A stretch of 64,000 nt of DNA, taken from NCBI RefSeq assembly GCF_042682525.1, contig NZ_JBHUHP010000015.1:127538-191537 (forward strand), in the 5' to 3' direction. The notes under the pieces were generated by a model, which had not been told where the DNA came from, made no database searches, and worked only from the letters and a program-made list of their open reading frames with translations. Shown here piece by piece: positions 45,631 to 56,057 of this stretch (positions within the stretch are counted from its first letter, which is position 1; each line of letters begins with the position of its first letter). The stretch comes from Blastococcus_B deserti (GTDB taxonomy: Bacteria; Actinomycetota; Actinomycetes; Mycobacteriales; Geodermatophilaceae). The translations under genes were made by a program, and so were the position numbers.

Positions 45631-46461
45631 TCAGCGGTCGCCGAGCTGGGGGTGGAGCGCCGTCAGTGCCTCGGTGAGGGCGCTGAACTCGTCGCCGCCG
45701 GCCATCAGCCGCATCAGGTCGGACGCGTCGACGTCGTCCCGGGTGAGGCTGCCGGCCACCGCGCCGTGGGCCAGCAGCAGGAACCGGTCGCCCACGAGGT
45801 GGGCGTACCGGGGGTTGTTGGTCACCAGGACGACCGCCAGGCCCTGGGTGCGGGCGGCGACGATCGTCTGCAGGAGCAGCGTCTGCTGGGCGACGGTGAG
45901 CGGAGCCAGGGGCTCGTCGATGACCAGCGCGCGGGCACCGAAGTGCATGGCACGGGCCACCGCCAGGCTCTGCCGGGCACCGGCCTGCAACGTGCTGGCC
46001 GGCTGGTCGGGGTCCAGGTGCGGGAGGCCGACCCGGGCCATGGCCTGCACGGTCACCTCGCGGGCCCGGTCGACGTCCAGCCGGCGCAGGGGCCAGGAGC
46101 CGCGGGTCGGCTCGGCGCCGAGGAAGAAGTTGCGCCAGATCGAGAGCAGGGGGGCCACGGCCAGGTCGTCCCAGACGGTGGCGATACCGGCGGCGCGGGC
46201 CTGCCGGGGGGACCGGAAGCGGACCGGCTCCCCGCCGACCAGCAACTGCCCCTCGTCGTGCCGGAGCAGCCCGGAGAGCACCGCCACGAGGGTCGACTTG
46301 CCGGAACCGTTCTCCCCGAGGACGCAGGTTATCTGGCCGGCCGGCAGGCCGGCACTGACGCGGCAGAGCGCCGCCACGCTGCCGAAGTGGACGCTCAGCC
46401 GCCGCAGTTCCAGACCCGGGCGGCCGGGAGCAGGGGCGGAGGAGTCGGCCGAGGCGGTCAC
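45631..46461 (-). CDS. Sugar-type ABC transporter ATP-binding protein with degenerate motifs
   Basis: 276 residues, one ABC domain. Walker A GENGSGKST and Walker B ALVIDEPLAPL are intact, but three catalytic elements are altered relative to the simple-sugar ATPase subgroup with a WRNFFLG motif: the Q-loop reads ATVWDDLAVAP (Asp for Gln), the signature is STLQAGARQSLAVARAM instead of LSGGERQ, and the H-loop is VLVTNNPRYAH (Asn for His). ATP binding seems possible, hydrolysis doubtful. GTG start overlaps the permease stop. No substrate-binding protein gene is nearby. Confidence 0.85.
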   Translation of the reverse strand: MTASADSSAPAPGRPGLELRRLSVHFGSVAALCRVSAGLPAGQITCVLGENGSGKSTLVAVLSGLLRHDEGQLLVGGEPVRFRSPRQARAAGIATVWDDLAVAPLLSIWRNFFLGAEPTRGSWPLRRLDVDRAREVTVQAMARVGLPHLDPDQPASTLQAGARQSLAVARAMHFGARALVIDEPLAPLTVAQQTLLLQTIVAARTQGLAVVLVTNNPRYAHLVGDRFLLLAHGAVAGSLTRDDVDASDLMRLMAGGDEFSALTEALTALHPQLGDR

Positions 46462-47516
46462 GACCGCGGCACCGCCTTCAGCCGCCGGCGCACGACACCC
46501 GTGGCCAGCAGTGCCACCAGGAGGAGCACACCCAGCAGGGCGCGGAACCACAACGGGTTCCAGCCCGCGAGCACGAGTCCCTCGCGGGCGACGGCGTACA
46601 GCAGCGCGCCCACCGAGGCACCGATCGCCGAACCGTAGCCGCCGGTGAGCAGGCAGCCGCCGATGACCGCCACCACGATGAAGTCGATGGCCGTGCCGAG
46701 CACGGGGGCGCCGAGCTGGACGCCGCCGATCCGGACCAGCCCGAGGACCCCGATGAGCCAGCCGGCGGTCGCGGTGAGGCAGAAGAGCGCCAGCGTCGTG
46801 CGCCCGACGGGCACGCCCAGCTGACGGGCTGCCGTCCGTGCCCCACCGCTGGCGAACACGGCGTTGCCGAAACGGGTCCGCCACAGCGCCCATGCGGCCA
46901 GGACCGTGACGCCCAGCCACCAGAGCAACGACACCCGGAAGCGGCCGTCCCCGAGTTGCACGGTGGCACCGAAGACGGCCGCCACCGAGCTCCAGCCGGG
47001 CGCGTCCGACAACCCGGTGACCGGTCCCGCGCCCTCCGCGATCTCGGCTCCCGCCTGCGAGACGCCCTGCAGCACGAGGAACGTCGCGAGCGTCACCAGG
47101 AAGCTCGGCAGGCCGGTGTTGACCACCAGGGCCCCGTTGACCAGCCCGACGGCGAGCGCCGCGGCCAACGACACGAGCAGCGCCGGCCAGACGTGCCACC
47201 CGGCGTGCTCGACGAGCAGCGCGGTCAGCAGCGAGCTGGACAGGGCGAGCACGCCGACGGACAGGTCGAACTGGCCGGCGATGAGCAGCAGCCCCACGGC
47301 AACACCGCCGATGCCGACCGTCGCCGCGGTGTCGAGCACGCTGGCCAGACCGCCGCTCGTGAGCAGGGCCGGCGCCTGGGTGCCGAGGACGGCCACGACC
47401 ACCGCCAGCCCGACCAGCGCGGGCAGGCTCGGCCGCGCGAGGGCGCCCACCAGCAGCCGCCGGCCGCGCGACAGGCCGACCGGGGCGCCTGCGGCGGGCA
47501 CACGATCGACGATCAC
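46458..47516 (-). CDS. ABC transporter permease, RbsC/monosaccharide type
   Basis: 352-residue membrane protein with about nine or ten helices and the family sequence GIGGVAVGLLLIAGQFDLSVGVLALSSSLL and NTGLPSFLVTLATFLVLQGVSQ, FGNAVFASGGARTAARQLGVPVGRTTLALFCL (coupling region), and IDFIVVAVIGGCLLTGGYGSAIGA. It would pair with the downstream ATPase. The substrate is not known and the binding protein is missing from the locus, so it may share one encoded elsewhere. GTG start; another GTG lies five codons downstream. Confidence 0.87.
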   Translation of the reverse strand: MIVDRVPAAGAPVGLSRGRRLLVGALARPSLPALVGLAVVVAVLGTQAPALLTSGGLASVLDTAATVGIGGVAVGLLLIAGQFDLSVGVLALSSSLLTALLVEHAGWHVWPALLVSLAAALAVGLVNGALVVNTGLPSFLVTLATFLVLQGVSQAGAEIAEGAGPVTGLSDAPGWSSVAAVFGATVQLGDGRFRVSLLWWLGVTVLAAWALWRTRFGNAVFASGGARTAARQLGVPVGRTTLALFCLTATAGWLIGVLGLVRIGGVQLGAPVLGTAIDFIVVAVIGGCLLTGGYGSAIGASVGALLYAVAREGLVLAGWNPLWFRALLGVLLLVALLATGVVRRRLKAVPRS

Positions 47517-47614
47517 CGGGACGACCCGACGCGGAGCCGGACCCCGATGGGGGCGCAGGACGACGGCAGCGTGGACCTCCTCCGCGGGTGGACGCGAACC
47601 CAGTGTCCACGACT

Positions 47615-47673
47615 CCCCGGGCCTCCTGCAGGGTCCCGCCGCGAGCGTGCGAGTGGTGGGGGCAGGGGGTCCT
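47615..47673 (-). repeat. Stop-codon-linked palindromic repeat, copy 4
   Basis: On the minus strand it starts AGGACCCCCTGCCCCCACC 3 bp after the stop of the gene at 47677-48291, has a TCGCACGCTC centre, and ends GCGGCGGGACCCTGCAGGAGG. Very close in sequence to copy 5, in the opposite orientation. Confidence 0.88.
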
Positions 47674-47676
47674 CGT

Positions 47677-48291
47677 TCAGGGCTGGAGCCGCCAGCGCAC
47701 GCGGTCGTCGGCGTACCAGGTCCAGCGGTGCACCGGCCGCGGGAAGGGCACGCCGTCGCGGAGGATGCGCGCGGGGTCGGAGGCGATCTGGAGCGCCCGG
47801 CCGCTGGTCTGCCGGGTGGGCCGCAGCGGGAGGATCATGACGGTGACGCCGATGGTGTCCACCGCCTGCCAGTCCGGGCGGACGTCGATGCGGGTGATCT
47901 CGCCGTCGGCGACCTTGATGTCGTCGTGGTGGGCCTGCAGTCCCAGCCGCCGGCTGAGCGAGCGGCGGCCGTCCCCGGCGGCCTCCACGCGTCCGTGGTG
48001 CAGCAGCACACCGCCGTGGTCGTCGCGGACCAGGCACATGTCCCGGGGCTCACCCGTGCCGACGCCCAGGTCGCGGGCCAGCCCGATCGAGGCCTTGTCG
48101 CCGGCCGGTTCCCAGGCGACCGGCACCAGCGCCGTGCGCTGCGCCTTGAGCAGGACGGTGAGGACGGCGGCGAGCCCGGCGACCGGCCCCCGCACACGCA
48201 GCGCCTCGGCGTCGGCCGCGGCGGCGACGTGCTCCGGTCGGGGGGCCTGGCCGGGTTCCAGACGGCGGAGGTCCAGCTCGACGGCAGCCAT
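47677..48291 (-). CDS. Conserved hypothetical protein next to purA
   Basis: 204 residues, no signal or membrane segment. Segments include AAVELDLRRLEPGQAPRPEHVAAAADAEALRV, LKAQRTALVPVAWEPAGD, DDIKVADGEITRIDVRPDWQAVDTIGVTVMILPLRPTRQ and a Trp/Arg-rich C-terminus RPVHRWTWYADDRVRWRLQ. I do not recognise a named family. It is divergent from purA across a 119-bp gap. An Ala-rich N-terminal helix and a beta-rich C-terminal half are apparent. Confidence 0.7.
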   Translation of the reverse strand: MAAVELDLRRLEPGQAPRPEHVAAAADAEALRVRGPVAGLAAVLTVLLKAQRTALVPVAWEPAGDKASIGLARDLGVGTGEPRDMCLVRDDHGGVLLHHGRVEAAGDGRRSLSRRLGLQAHHDDIKVADGEITRIDVRPDWQAVDTIGVTVMILPLRPTRQTSGRALQIASDPARILRDGVPFPRPVHRWTWYADDRVRWRLQP

Positions 48292-48410
48292 GCCGATACC
48301 CTTTCACCCGTTCCACCCCGCCGCCCCGGCCAACTGGCCGGCCGGGAACCGCCTGGTGCCGAGGCGCCACCCGCCGCACCACCCCGACGACCGAGGAGAA
48401 CCAGGACCCG

Positions 48411-49700
48411 ATGCCGGCTGTCGTGCTGATCGGTGCCCAGTGGGGCGACGAGGGCAAGGGCAAGGCCACCGATCTGCTCGGTGGCCGCGTGCCCTACGTC
48501 GTTCGCTACCAGGGCGGCAACAACGCCGGGCACACGGTGATCACGCCCGACGGTGAGAGATACGCCCTGCACCTGATCCCGTCGGGCATCCTCACGCCCG
48601 GCTGCACGCCGGTCATCGGCAACGGGGTGGTCATCGACCCGCAGGTGCTCATCGGTGAGCTCGCCGGCCTCGAGGAGCGGGGAGTGGACACCTCACGGCT
48701 GGTCATCTCGGCGGACGCGCACCTGATCATGCCCCACCACCGGGCCCTGGACAAGGTCACCGAGCGCTTCCTGGGCAAGCGCAAGATCGGCACCACCGGC
48801 CGCGGCATCGGCCCCGCCTACGGCGACAAGGTGGCCCGCACGGGCATCCGCGTGCAGGACCTGCTCGACCTCTCGATCCTCCGGCAGAAGCTCGAGGGCA
48901 CGCTGCAGGAGAAGAACCAGATCCTGGTCAAGGTCTACAACCGCAAGGCCATCGACGTGGACGAGGTGGTCGACGAGTACGCCGGCTACGCCGAGCAGCT
49001 CAAGGGCCGGATCGCCGACACCCGGCTGCTCCTGGGCAAGGCCCTCGACGCCGGCGAGTGGGTCCTGCTGGAGGGCTCGCAGGGCACGCTGCTGGACGTC
49101 GACCACGGCACGTATCCGTTCGTGACGTCGTCCAACCCGACCGCCGGCGGGGCGGCCGCGGGCTCGGGCATCGGCCCCACACGGATCGAGCGGGTCGTCG
49201 GGATCCTCAAGGCGTACACGACCCGCGTCGGCTCCGGCCCGTTCCCGACGGAGCTCTTCGACGCCAACGGCGAGTACCTGCGCAAGCAGGGCGGGGAGGT
49301 CGGCGTCACCACCGGCCGCGACCGCCGCTGCGGGTGGTTCGACGCCGTCGTCGCCCGCTACGCCAGCCGGGTCAACGGCATCACCGACTACTTCCTGACC
49401 AAGCTCGACGTGCTCTCGGGTCTGGACAGCGTGCCGATCTGCGTGGCCTACGACGTCGACGGCGTCCGGCACGACGAGATGCCCATGACGCAGACCGACT
49501 TCCACCACGCGAAGCCGGTCTACGAGGAGATGCCGGGCTGGTTCGAGGACATCCGGCACTGCCGGACCTTCGCCGAGCTGCCGAAGAACGCGCAGGCCTA
49601 CGTGCGCCGGCTCGAGGAGCTCGCCGGGGCGCGGATCAGCGTGATCGGTGTGGGCCCCGGCCGCGACGAGAACGTCGTGATCAACGATCTCATCGAGTAA
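48411..49700 (+). CDS. purA: Adenylosuccinate synthetase
   Basis: Joins IMP and aspartate using GTP, the first step to AMP. 429 residues, normal length. GTP-binding IGAQWGDEGKGKATD at the N-terminus, GGNNAGHTV, IGTTGRGIGPAYGDKVAR, GTLLDVDHGTYPFVTSSNPTAGGA and the C-terminal RISVIGVGPGRDENVV are all conserved. GAGGAG precedes the ATG. Its TAA abuts a palindromic repeat that separates it from the convergent glycerophosphodiesterase gene. Confidence 0.98.
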   Translation: MPAVVLIGAQWGDEGKGKATDLLGGRVPYVVRYQGGNNAGHTVITPDGERYALHLIPSGILTPGCTPVIGNGVVIDPQVLIGELAGLEERGVDTSRLVISADAHLIMPHHRALDKVTERFLGKRKIGTTGRGIGPAYGDKVARTGIRVQDLLDLSILRQKLEGTLQEKNQILVKVYNRKAIDVDEVVDEYAGYAEQLKGRIADTRLLLGKALDAGEWVLLEGSQGTLLDVDHGTYPFVTSSNPTAGGAAAGSGIGPTRIERVVGILKAYTTRVGSGPFPTELFDANGEYLRKQGGEVGVTTGRDRRCGWFDAVVARYASRVNGITDYFLTKLDVLSGLDSVPICVAYDVDGVRHDEMPMTQTDFHHAKPVYEEMPGWFEDIRHCRTFAELPKNAQAYVRRLEELAGARISVIGVGPGRDENVVINDLIE

Positions 49701-49757
49701 GGACCCTCCTGCCCCCCACCGTTCGCAGGCTCACGGCGGGACCCTGCAGGAGGGCCG
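49699..49757 (+). repeat. Stop-codon-linked palindromic repeat, copy 5 (best preserved)
   Basis: Shares two bases with the purA stop and ends one base before the stop of the convergent gene. Outer arms CCCTCCTG / CAGGAGGG, inner arms CCACCGT / ACGGCGG around TCGCAGGCTC. As both flanking genes end here, it can act as a two-way terminator. Confidence 0.9.
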
Positions 49758-50789
49758 TCAATTGAGTGCGGCGGCCTGGATCTCCGCGACGGCCTGACGG
49801 GCATGGTCGGGGGAGTCGGTGATCAGGCCGTCCACGCCCAGGGCCAGCAGCTGGCGGGCCACGCCGATCGCGTCGCCCAGGGCCTCCGGGAGGTCACCGA
49901 TGCGCAGGTGCGCGGGCAGGAAGGCGTTCTCGGCCCGGAGGGTCCAGGCGAAGACCGTGAGCGCGGCGGCGTGCGCCTGCTCCACCAGGTCGCAGCGTCG
50001 CCCGGCGGGCCCACCGCACCCGAGGATCCGCTCGACGCTCGGGGCGATGCCCTGCGCGTACGTGGAGATCTCCCGCAGCGCGGCGGGGGTGACGAGGCGG
50101 TCGCCTGCGGCGTGGTCGTCGATCAGCTGGATCAGCTGGGGGCCGTGCGCGCCGAGGCGGGCACGCAGCTCGCGGAGGACGGCGGCGTCGAAGGACTGCA
50201 CCATCACCGGGCCGTGCTCGTCCGTCGCGCCCAGCCGGCGCAGTTCCTCGCTGACCAGCTCGGCCATCGGCAGCCCCTGCTCGGCCGACCAGCCGGGGTG
50301 CTTCAGCTCCGCGAGCACGCGGATCCGGCGCTCGTCGGTGGAGCGGGTGCGGGCCAGGTCGACGACCTCGGCGAGGGTGAGGATCCCGAACCGGCCGTCG
50401 TAGGCGGCGTTGAGCGGCCGGTACTCCGGCATGCGCTCGACGGCGCGCAGGGTGCGCAGCTCGGCGAGGGTGAAGTCCTCGGCGAACCAGCCGGTGCACG
50501 GCCGGTCGTCGATGAGCTTGGTGGTGCGGCGGTCGGCGAACTCCGAGCGGCTGTCGACGTCGGTGGACCAGGAGAGCTCGCTCTCGTGGCGGACGACGAG
50601 GACACCGTCGCGGCTGACGACGACGTCGGGCTCGATCACCTCGGCACCCAGGTCGATCGCCAGCTCGTAGCTGGCGGTCGTGTGCTCGGGGCGGTAGGCG
50701 GGGGCACCGCGGTGCCCGATGACGACAGGACGGGGAAGGCGGGTCGCTGGTCGCACTGCCAGCGACTCGGTCGCGCGCATGTCCTTCAC
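49758..50789 (-). CDS. Glycerophosphodiester phosphodiesterase
   Basis: 343 residues, TIM-barrel GDPD. Active-site VIGHRGAPAYRPEHTTASYELAIDLGAEVIEPDVVVSRDGVLVVRHE holds the catalytic His pair and the metal-binding Glu/Asp. RIRVLAELKHPGW, VMVQSFDAAVL and LGVDGLITDSPDHARQAV complete the barrel. It hydrolyses glycerophosphodiesters to glycerol-3-phosphate and an alcohol. No signal peptide is seen, so probably cytosolic. Start is either the GTG given or an ATG three codons later (MRATES). Confidence 0.92.
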   Translation of the reverse strand: MKDMRATESLAVRPATRLPRPVVIGHRGAPAYRPEHTTASYELAIDLGAEVIEPDVVVSRDGVLVVRHESELSWSTDVDSRSEFADRRTTKLIDDRPCTGWFAEDFTLAELRTLRAVERMPEYRPLNAAYDGRFGILTLAEVVDLARTRSTDERRIRVLAELKHPGWSAEQGLPMAELVSEELRRLGATDEHGPVMVQSFDAAVLRELRARLGAHGPQLIQLIDDHAAGDRLVTPAALREISTYAQGIAPSVERILGCGGPAGRRCDLVEQAHAAALTVFAWTLRAENAFLPAHLRIGDLPEALGDAIGVARQLLALGVDGLITDSPDHARQAVAEIQAAALN

Positions 50790-50876
50790 AGAACCTTAAT
50801 CGGATGACTCGGGAGTGAACTGGAGCCGACGAGTCCTCCCCAATTCAAGTGACACAACGCTGACCAGCAACGCACT

Positions 50877-51923
50877 ATGCGCGACGTGACGGATCTCTCA
50901 TGTTTCGGCTGGGACGGGTGTGACCAGGGCCTCCTACCGGCCGGTACGGCACCGGCCCGGGTGGCGCGGATCGACCGCGGGCGGCTCACCGTCCTGACCG
51001 CCGAGGGCGAGCTGCGGGTGGTGCCCGGGACGTCGCTGCACGCGTCCGTGCTGGGGGCCCCGGCGGTCGGCGACTGGGTGGCGCTGCGCGGTGAGCTGGC
51101 CGTGGCCGTGCTGCCGCGGCGCAGCGCCTTCGTGCGCACGGTCGCCGGGCGGACCTCGACGGCCCAGGTCGTGGCGGCCAACCTCGACGTCGTCCTGGTC
51201 GTCGACGCGCTCACCGTCGATCCGCGGCTCCGGCGGGTCGAGCGCTACCTCGCCGTCGCGTGGAACAGCGGCGCCACACCGGTCGTCGTCCTCACGAAGG
51301 CCGACCTGTGCGACGACGTCGCCGCCGCGGTGGCAGCGGTCCGGGAGGACGCGCTGGGCGTCGACGTCCTCCCGGTGAGCTCGGTCACGGGAGCGGGCGT
51401 CGACGCCGTCCGCGCGTTGCTCGGGCCGGGCCGGACGGCGGCCATGGTCGGCCCGTCCGGGGTCGGCAAGTCCAGCCTCGCCAACGCGCTGGCCGGGCGA
51501 CCGGTCGCCGGAACGCGGGAGATCCGCGAGGACGGCCGGGGCCGGCACACCACGACGGCGCGCGAGCTGCACGTGCTGCCCGGCGGCGGACTGCTCGTGG
51601 ACACCCCCGGGATGCGGGAACTGGCGCTCTACGACGACGCCGACGGGGTGGACACCGCCTACGCCGACGTGGCCGAGCTGGCCGCCGGCTGCCGGTTCCG
51701 CGACTGCGGGCACCGGGGTGAGCCGGGCTGCGCGGTCGCGGCCGCCATCGCCGAGGGCCGGCTGGACCCGGCCCGGTTCACCGGGTGGCGGAAGCTGCAG
51801 GCCGAGGCGCGCCGCCAGCTGCTCCGCGTCGACGCCCGGGCGCGGGCGGAGGAACACGCCCGCCTGCGGACCCGGTTCCGTGCCCAGCGCGAGCTGCCGA
51901 ACCGGCCGCGCGTCGGCAGGTGA
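50877..51923 (+). CDS. rsgA: Ribosome small-subunit-dependent GTPase A
   Basis: Circularly permuted GTPase for late 30S maturation, 348 residues. An OB-like N-terminal domain is followed by motifs in the order G4 (VLTKADL), G1 (MVGPSGVGKSSLANAL, about 192-200), G3 (VDTPGMREL), and the C-terminal zinc site in CRFRDCGHRGEPGCAV. The ATG is followed closely by GTG alternatives and no clear ribosome site is seen, so translation may be leaderless. It shares an 87-bp divergent gap with the phosphodiesterase gene. Confidence 0.95.
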   Translation: MRDVTDLSCFGWDGCDQGLLPAGTAPARVARIDRGRLTVLTAEGELRVVPGTSLHASVLGAPAVGDWVALRGELAVAVLPRRSAFVRTVAGRTSTAQVVAANLDVVLVVDALTVDPRLRRVERYLAVAWNSGATPVVVLTKADLCDDVAAAVAAVREDALGVDVLPVSSVTGAGVDAVRALLGPGRTAAMVGPSGVGKSSLANALAGRPVAGTREIREDGRGRHTTTARELHVLPGGGLLVDTPGMRELALYDDADGVDTAYADVAELAAGCRFRDCGHRGEPGCAVAAAIAEGRLDPARFTGWRKLQAEARRQLLRVDARARAEEHARLRTRFRAQRELPNRPRVGR

Positions 51924-51948
51924 GCCCCGCTGGGTAGCGTCGCCAGCC

Positions 51949-53205
<1,257 letters not shown>

Positions 53206-53212
53206 GGCGCCG

Positions 53213-54646
53213 CTACGTCGTCGTGACCGCCGGGCGCGCGCGCTCCGGTCGCGGCTCCGGTGGCCGGGGCCCCTCGTGCCGCCGGCTGAGGTAGGTGCCG
53301 GCGACGTTCGCGCACGCCACCACCGGCACGGCGACGAGGGCCCCGAAGATCCCGCCGACCAGCAGGCCCGCGGCGATGGCCAGCACGACGGCGAGCGGGT
53401 GCACGTGCACGGCCCGCCCGAGCAGCAGCGGCTGCAGGACGTGCCCCTCCAGCTGCATGACGGCCACGACGATCACCAGGGCGATCAGCGCGGTGATCGG
53501 GCCCTGGGTGACCAGCGCCACCAGCACGGCGACCGTCCCGGCCAGGAACGAGCCGATGATCGGGATGAAGGCGCCCAGGAAGACCAGCGCCGCGAGCGGG
53601 ATGACCAGGTCGACCCCGAGGACGGCCAGCCCGATGCCGATGCCGACCGCGTCGACCAGGGCGACGGCGACGGTGGCCCGCACGTACGAGATCAACGTGC
53701 GCCAGGCCCGCCGGGCCGCCTCGTCCAGGTATGCCCGGGAGGCGGCCGGGAAGAGGCCGACCAGCCACAGCCAGATGGAGCGGCCGTCCTTCAGGAAGAA
53801 GAAGAGGGTGAACAGCGCCAGGACGATGCCGGTGAAGACGTGCCCCACCGTGGTCGCGGTCGTGATCGCGCCGGAGGCGAGCTCCTCCTCGTTGGCGACC
53901 AGGGCCTCCTGGAGGCTGGTCACCGCGGCGTCGAGCTGGCCCCGGGTGATCGGGAACGTGCGGACGATGAACGACTGCACCTGCACGATGCCCTGGGTCA
54001 CCTGGTCGGCCAGGTCGGCGAAGCCCGCGCTGATCCGCTCCACGACCAGCGTGATGATCCCGGCCACCACCGCGAGCCCCACCAGCAGCATCGCGGACGC
54101 CGCGAGACCGCGCGGCCAGCCCCGGCGGATCAGGGCCGCGGCTCCCGGCTGCAGCAGCGCGGCCAGCAGCAGGGCGACGATCACCGGGATCACCACGACC
54201 CCGACGTAGGAGGCGGCGTAGAGCAGCACGTAGAAGCCGGCGATCACGACGATCAGCCGCCAGGACCACGCGGCCGCCGTCCGCAGGCCGAACGGGACGT
54301 CGTCCTCGGCGTGGGCGCGCCGCGGCGGTGCCGATCGCGACGCCGGCGCGGGACGCCGGGGCCGGCCTCCCTCGGGAGTGACGCGGGCGGGCGGGCCGCT
54401 GACGCCGCCCGGACCGACGGGCCCGTCCAGGTCGGGGGCGCCGGGCTCGGGACTGCCCAGCGGCGGCCGGGTGGACCCCGCTGGCTCGCCGTCGACCGGC
54501 TCGTCCTCGTAGGGGTCCTGGACGAAGTCGATGGGCTCCGGATCCCCGCCGCCGTGGGAGTGCTCCCACGCGTGCGGGTCGTGCTCGCGCGCCGCCCGGA
54601 TCCGCTCCCGGGCGCGGGCGGTCAGCTCACGGGCGCGTCGGCGCAT
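53213..54646 (-). CDS. AI-2E family transporter
   Basis: Membrane protein of 477 residues with a polar 110-residue N-terminal extension (His/Asp/Pro-rich, cytosolic) and about eight helices. The central segment ASYVGVVVIPVIVALLLAALLQPGAAALIRRG, the amphipathic FADLADQVTQGIVQVQSFIV loop, TLFFFLKDG, PLAALVFLGAFIPIIGSFLAG and MQLEGHVLQPLLLGRAVHVHPLAVVLAI are typical. Proven members export autoinducer-2 or act as Na+/H+ antiporters; function here is open. GGAGG precedes the ATG. It sits within the pur cluster on the opposite strand. Confidence 0.88.
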   Translation of the reverse strand: MRRRARELTARARERIRAAREHDPHAWEHSHGGGDPEPIDFVQDPYEDEPVDGEPAGSTRPPLGSPEPGAPDLDGPVGPGGVSGPPARVTPEGGRPRRPAPASRSAPPRRAHAEDDVPFGLRTAAAWSWRLIVVIAGFYVLLYAASYVGVVVIPVIVALLLAALLQPGAAALIRRGWPRGLAASAMLLVGLAVVAGIITLVVERISAGFADLADQVTQGIVQVQSFIVRTFPITRGQLDAAVTSLQEALVANEEELASGAITTATTVGHVFTGIVLALFTLFFFLKDGRSIWLWLVGLFPAASRAYLDEAARRAWRTLISYVRATVAVALVDAVGIGIGLAVLGVDLVIPLAALVFLGAFIPIIGSFLAGTVAVLVALVTQGPITALIALVIVVAVMQLEGHVLQPLLLGRAVHVHPLAVVLAIAAGLLVGGIFGALVAVPVVACANVAGTYLSRRHEGPRPPEPRPERARPAVTTT

Positions 54647-54749
54647 CGCGCACCTCCGGGCAGGAGTAGGGGCCGTCCATGATCACACCAGCCCTGCGGG
54701 AGGATGGTCCCGTGGCGCGACGAGCTGAGCAGTGGCAGGCGGTACCCGC

Positions 54750-56057
54750 ATGATCGAGCGCTACACGCTCCCCGACATGGGCCGGGTCTGGAGCGACCAG
54801 CACAAGTACGAGCTCTGGTGCCGGGTGGAGACGCTCGTGCTCGAGGCGCACGCCGCGGCCGGGCGCGTGCCGGCCGACGTGGTCGAGCCGGTGCGCCACG
54901 CCCCGCCGCCGACGCCGGAGCGGGTCGCGGAGATCGAGGAGACGACGCAGCACGACGTCATCGCCTTCCTCACCGCGTGGGCCGACAACACCGAGCCCCG
55001 GTCCGCGGCCGCGTACGTGCACCACGGCATGACGTCGTCCGACCTGCTCGACACCGCACTGGCGGTCCAGCTCACCGACGCCACCGACGTCCTGCTGGTC
55101 AAGGCCGACCGGCTGGTGGCCGCCCTGCGCGACCACGGCCTCGCGCACCGGAACACGATCAAGGTGGGCCGCACGCACGGCGTGCACGCCGAGCCGGACG
55201 TCTGGGGGCACCGGGTCGCCGACCTCGCCTTCGCGATGGCGCGGTCGCGGGACCGGCTGCGCGCGGCACGTGACTCGGTCGGCGTCGTCGCCATCTCCGG
55301 CGCGGTGGGCACGTACTCGCTGATCGACCCCTCGGTCGAGGTCAGGGTCGCGGAGGCGCTGGGGCTGCGGCCGGCCGACGCGTCCACCCAGGTGGTGCTG
55401 CGCGACGGCATCAGCGAGTGGGTGTCGGCGCTGGCGATCATCGCCACCGTCTGCGAGGCGATCGCGCTGGAGGTGCGGCACGGCCAGCGGACGGAGGTGC
55501 GTGAGCTGTCGGAGGCGTTCGGGTCGGGCCAGAAGGGCTCGAGCGCGATGCCGCACAAGAAGAACCCGATCCGCTCCGAGCGCATCGCCGGACTGGCGCG
55601 GGTGGTCCGCGCGGCGATCGTGCCGGTCATGGAGGGCATTCCGCTCTGGCACGAGCGGGACATCTCGCACTCCTCGACCGAGCGGGTCTTCCTGCCCGAC
55701 GCCGCGATCACCACCGACTACCTGCTGCACCTGACCGCCGGGCTCGTGGAGAACCTGGTGGTCGACGCCGACCGGATGCGCGCGAACCTCGAGTCCACCG
55801 GCGGGCTGATCTACACCTCGTCGGTCCTGCTCGAGCTCGTGGAGGGCGGGCTGTCCCGCGAGGACGCGTACGCGCTCGTCCAGTCCGCGGCGATGGAGAC
55901 GTGGCAGACCGGCACCCCCTTCCGGGAGACGCTCCGGACCCGGGCCGCCGCCTCGTCGGTGACGCTGGACGAGGCGCGGCTGGACGAGATCTGCCGGCCG
56001 GAGCGCTACGTGACCAACCTCGGCCCGCTGTTCGACCGGCTGGCGGCCCTGAAGTGA
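54750..56057 (+). CDS. purB: Adenylosuccinate lyase
   Basis: Cleaves SAICAR and adenylosuccinate, releasing fumarate. 435 residues. Fumarase-superfamily blocks: HHGMTSSDLLDTALAVQL, KVGRTHGVHAEPDVWGHRVA and the signature GSSAMPHKKNPIRSERIAGL near residue 263 with the catalytic Ser. ATG at MIERYTLPDMG is the family start. The stop overlaps purC by GTGA, so the two are coupled. Confidence 0.96.
   Translation: MIERYTLPDMGRVWSDQHKYELWCRVETLVLEAHAAAGRVPADVVEPVRHAPPPTPERVAEIEETTQHDVIAFLTAWADNTEPRSAAAYVHHGMTSSDLLDTALAVQLTDATDVLLVKADRLVAALRDHGLAHRNTIKVGRTHGVHAEPDVWGHRVADLAFAMARSRDRLRAARDSVGVVAISGAVGTYSLIDPSVEVRVAEALGLRPADASTQVVLRDGISEWVSALAIIATVCEAIALEVRHGQRTEVRELSEAFGSGQKGSSAMPHKKNPIRSERIAGLARVVRAAIVPVMEGIPLWHERDISHSSTERVFLPDAAITTDYLLHLTAGLVENLVVDADRMRANLESTGGLIYTSSVLLELVEGGLSREDAYALVQSAAMETWQTGTPFRETLRTRAAASSVTLDEARLDEICRPERYVTNLGPLFDRLAALK

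Noticed and set aside
49894..50499. Arg/Pro-rich frame inside the phosphodiesterase gene
   Set aside because: Frame-shifted shadow of the real GDPD protein.
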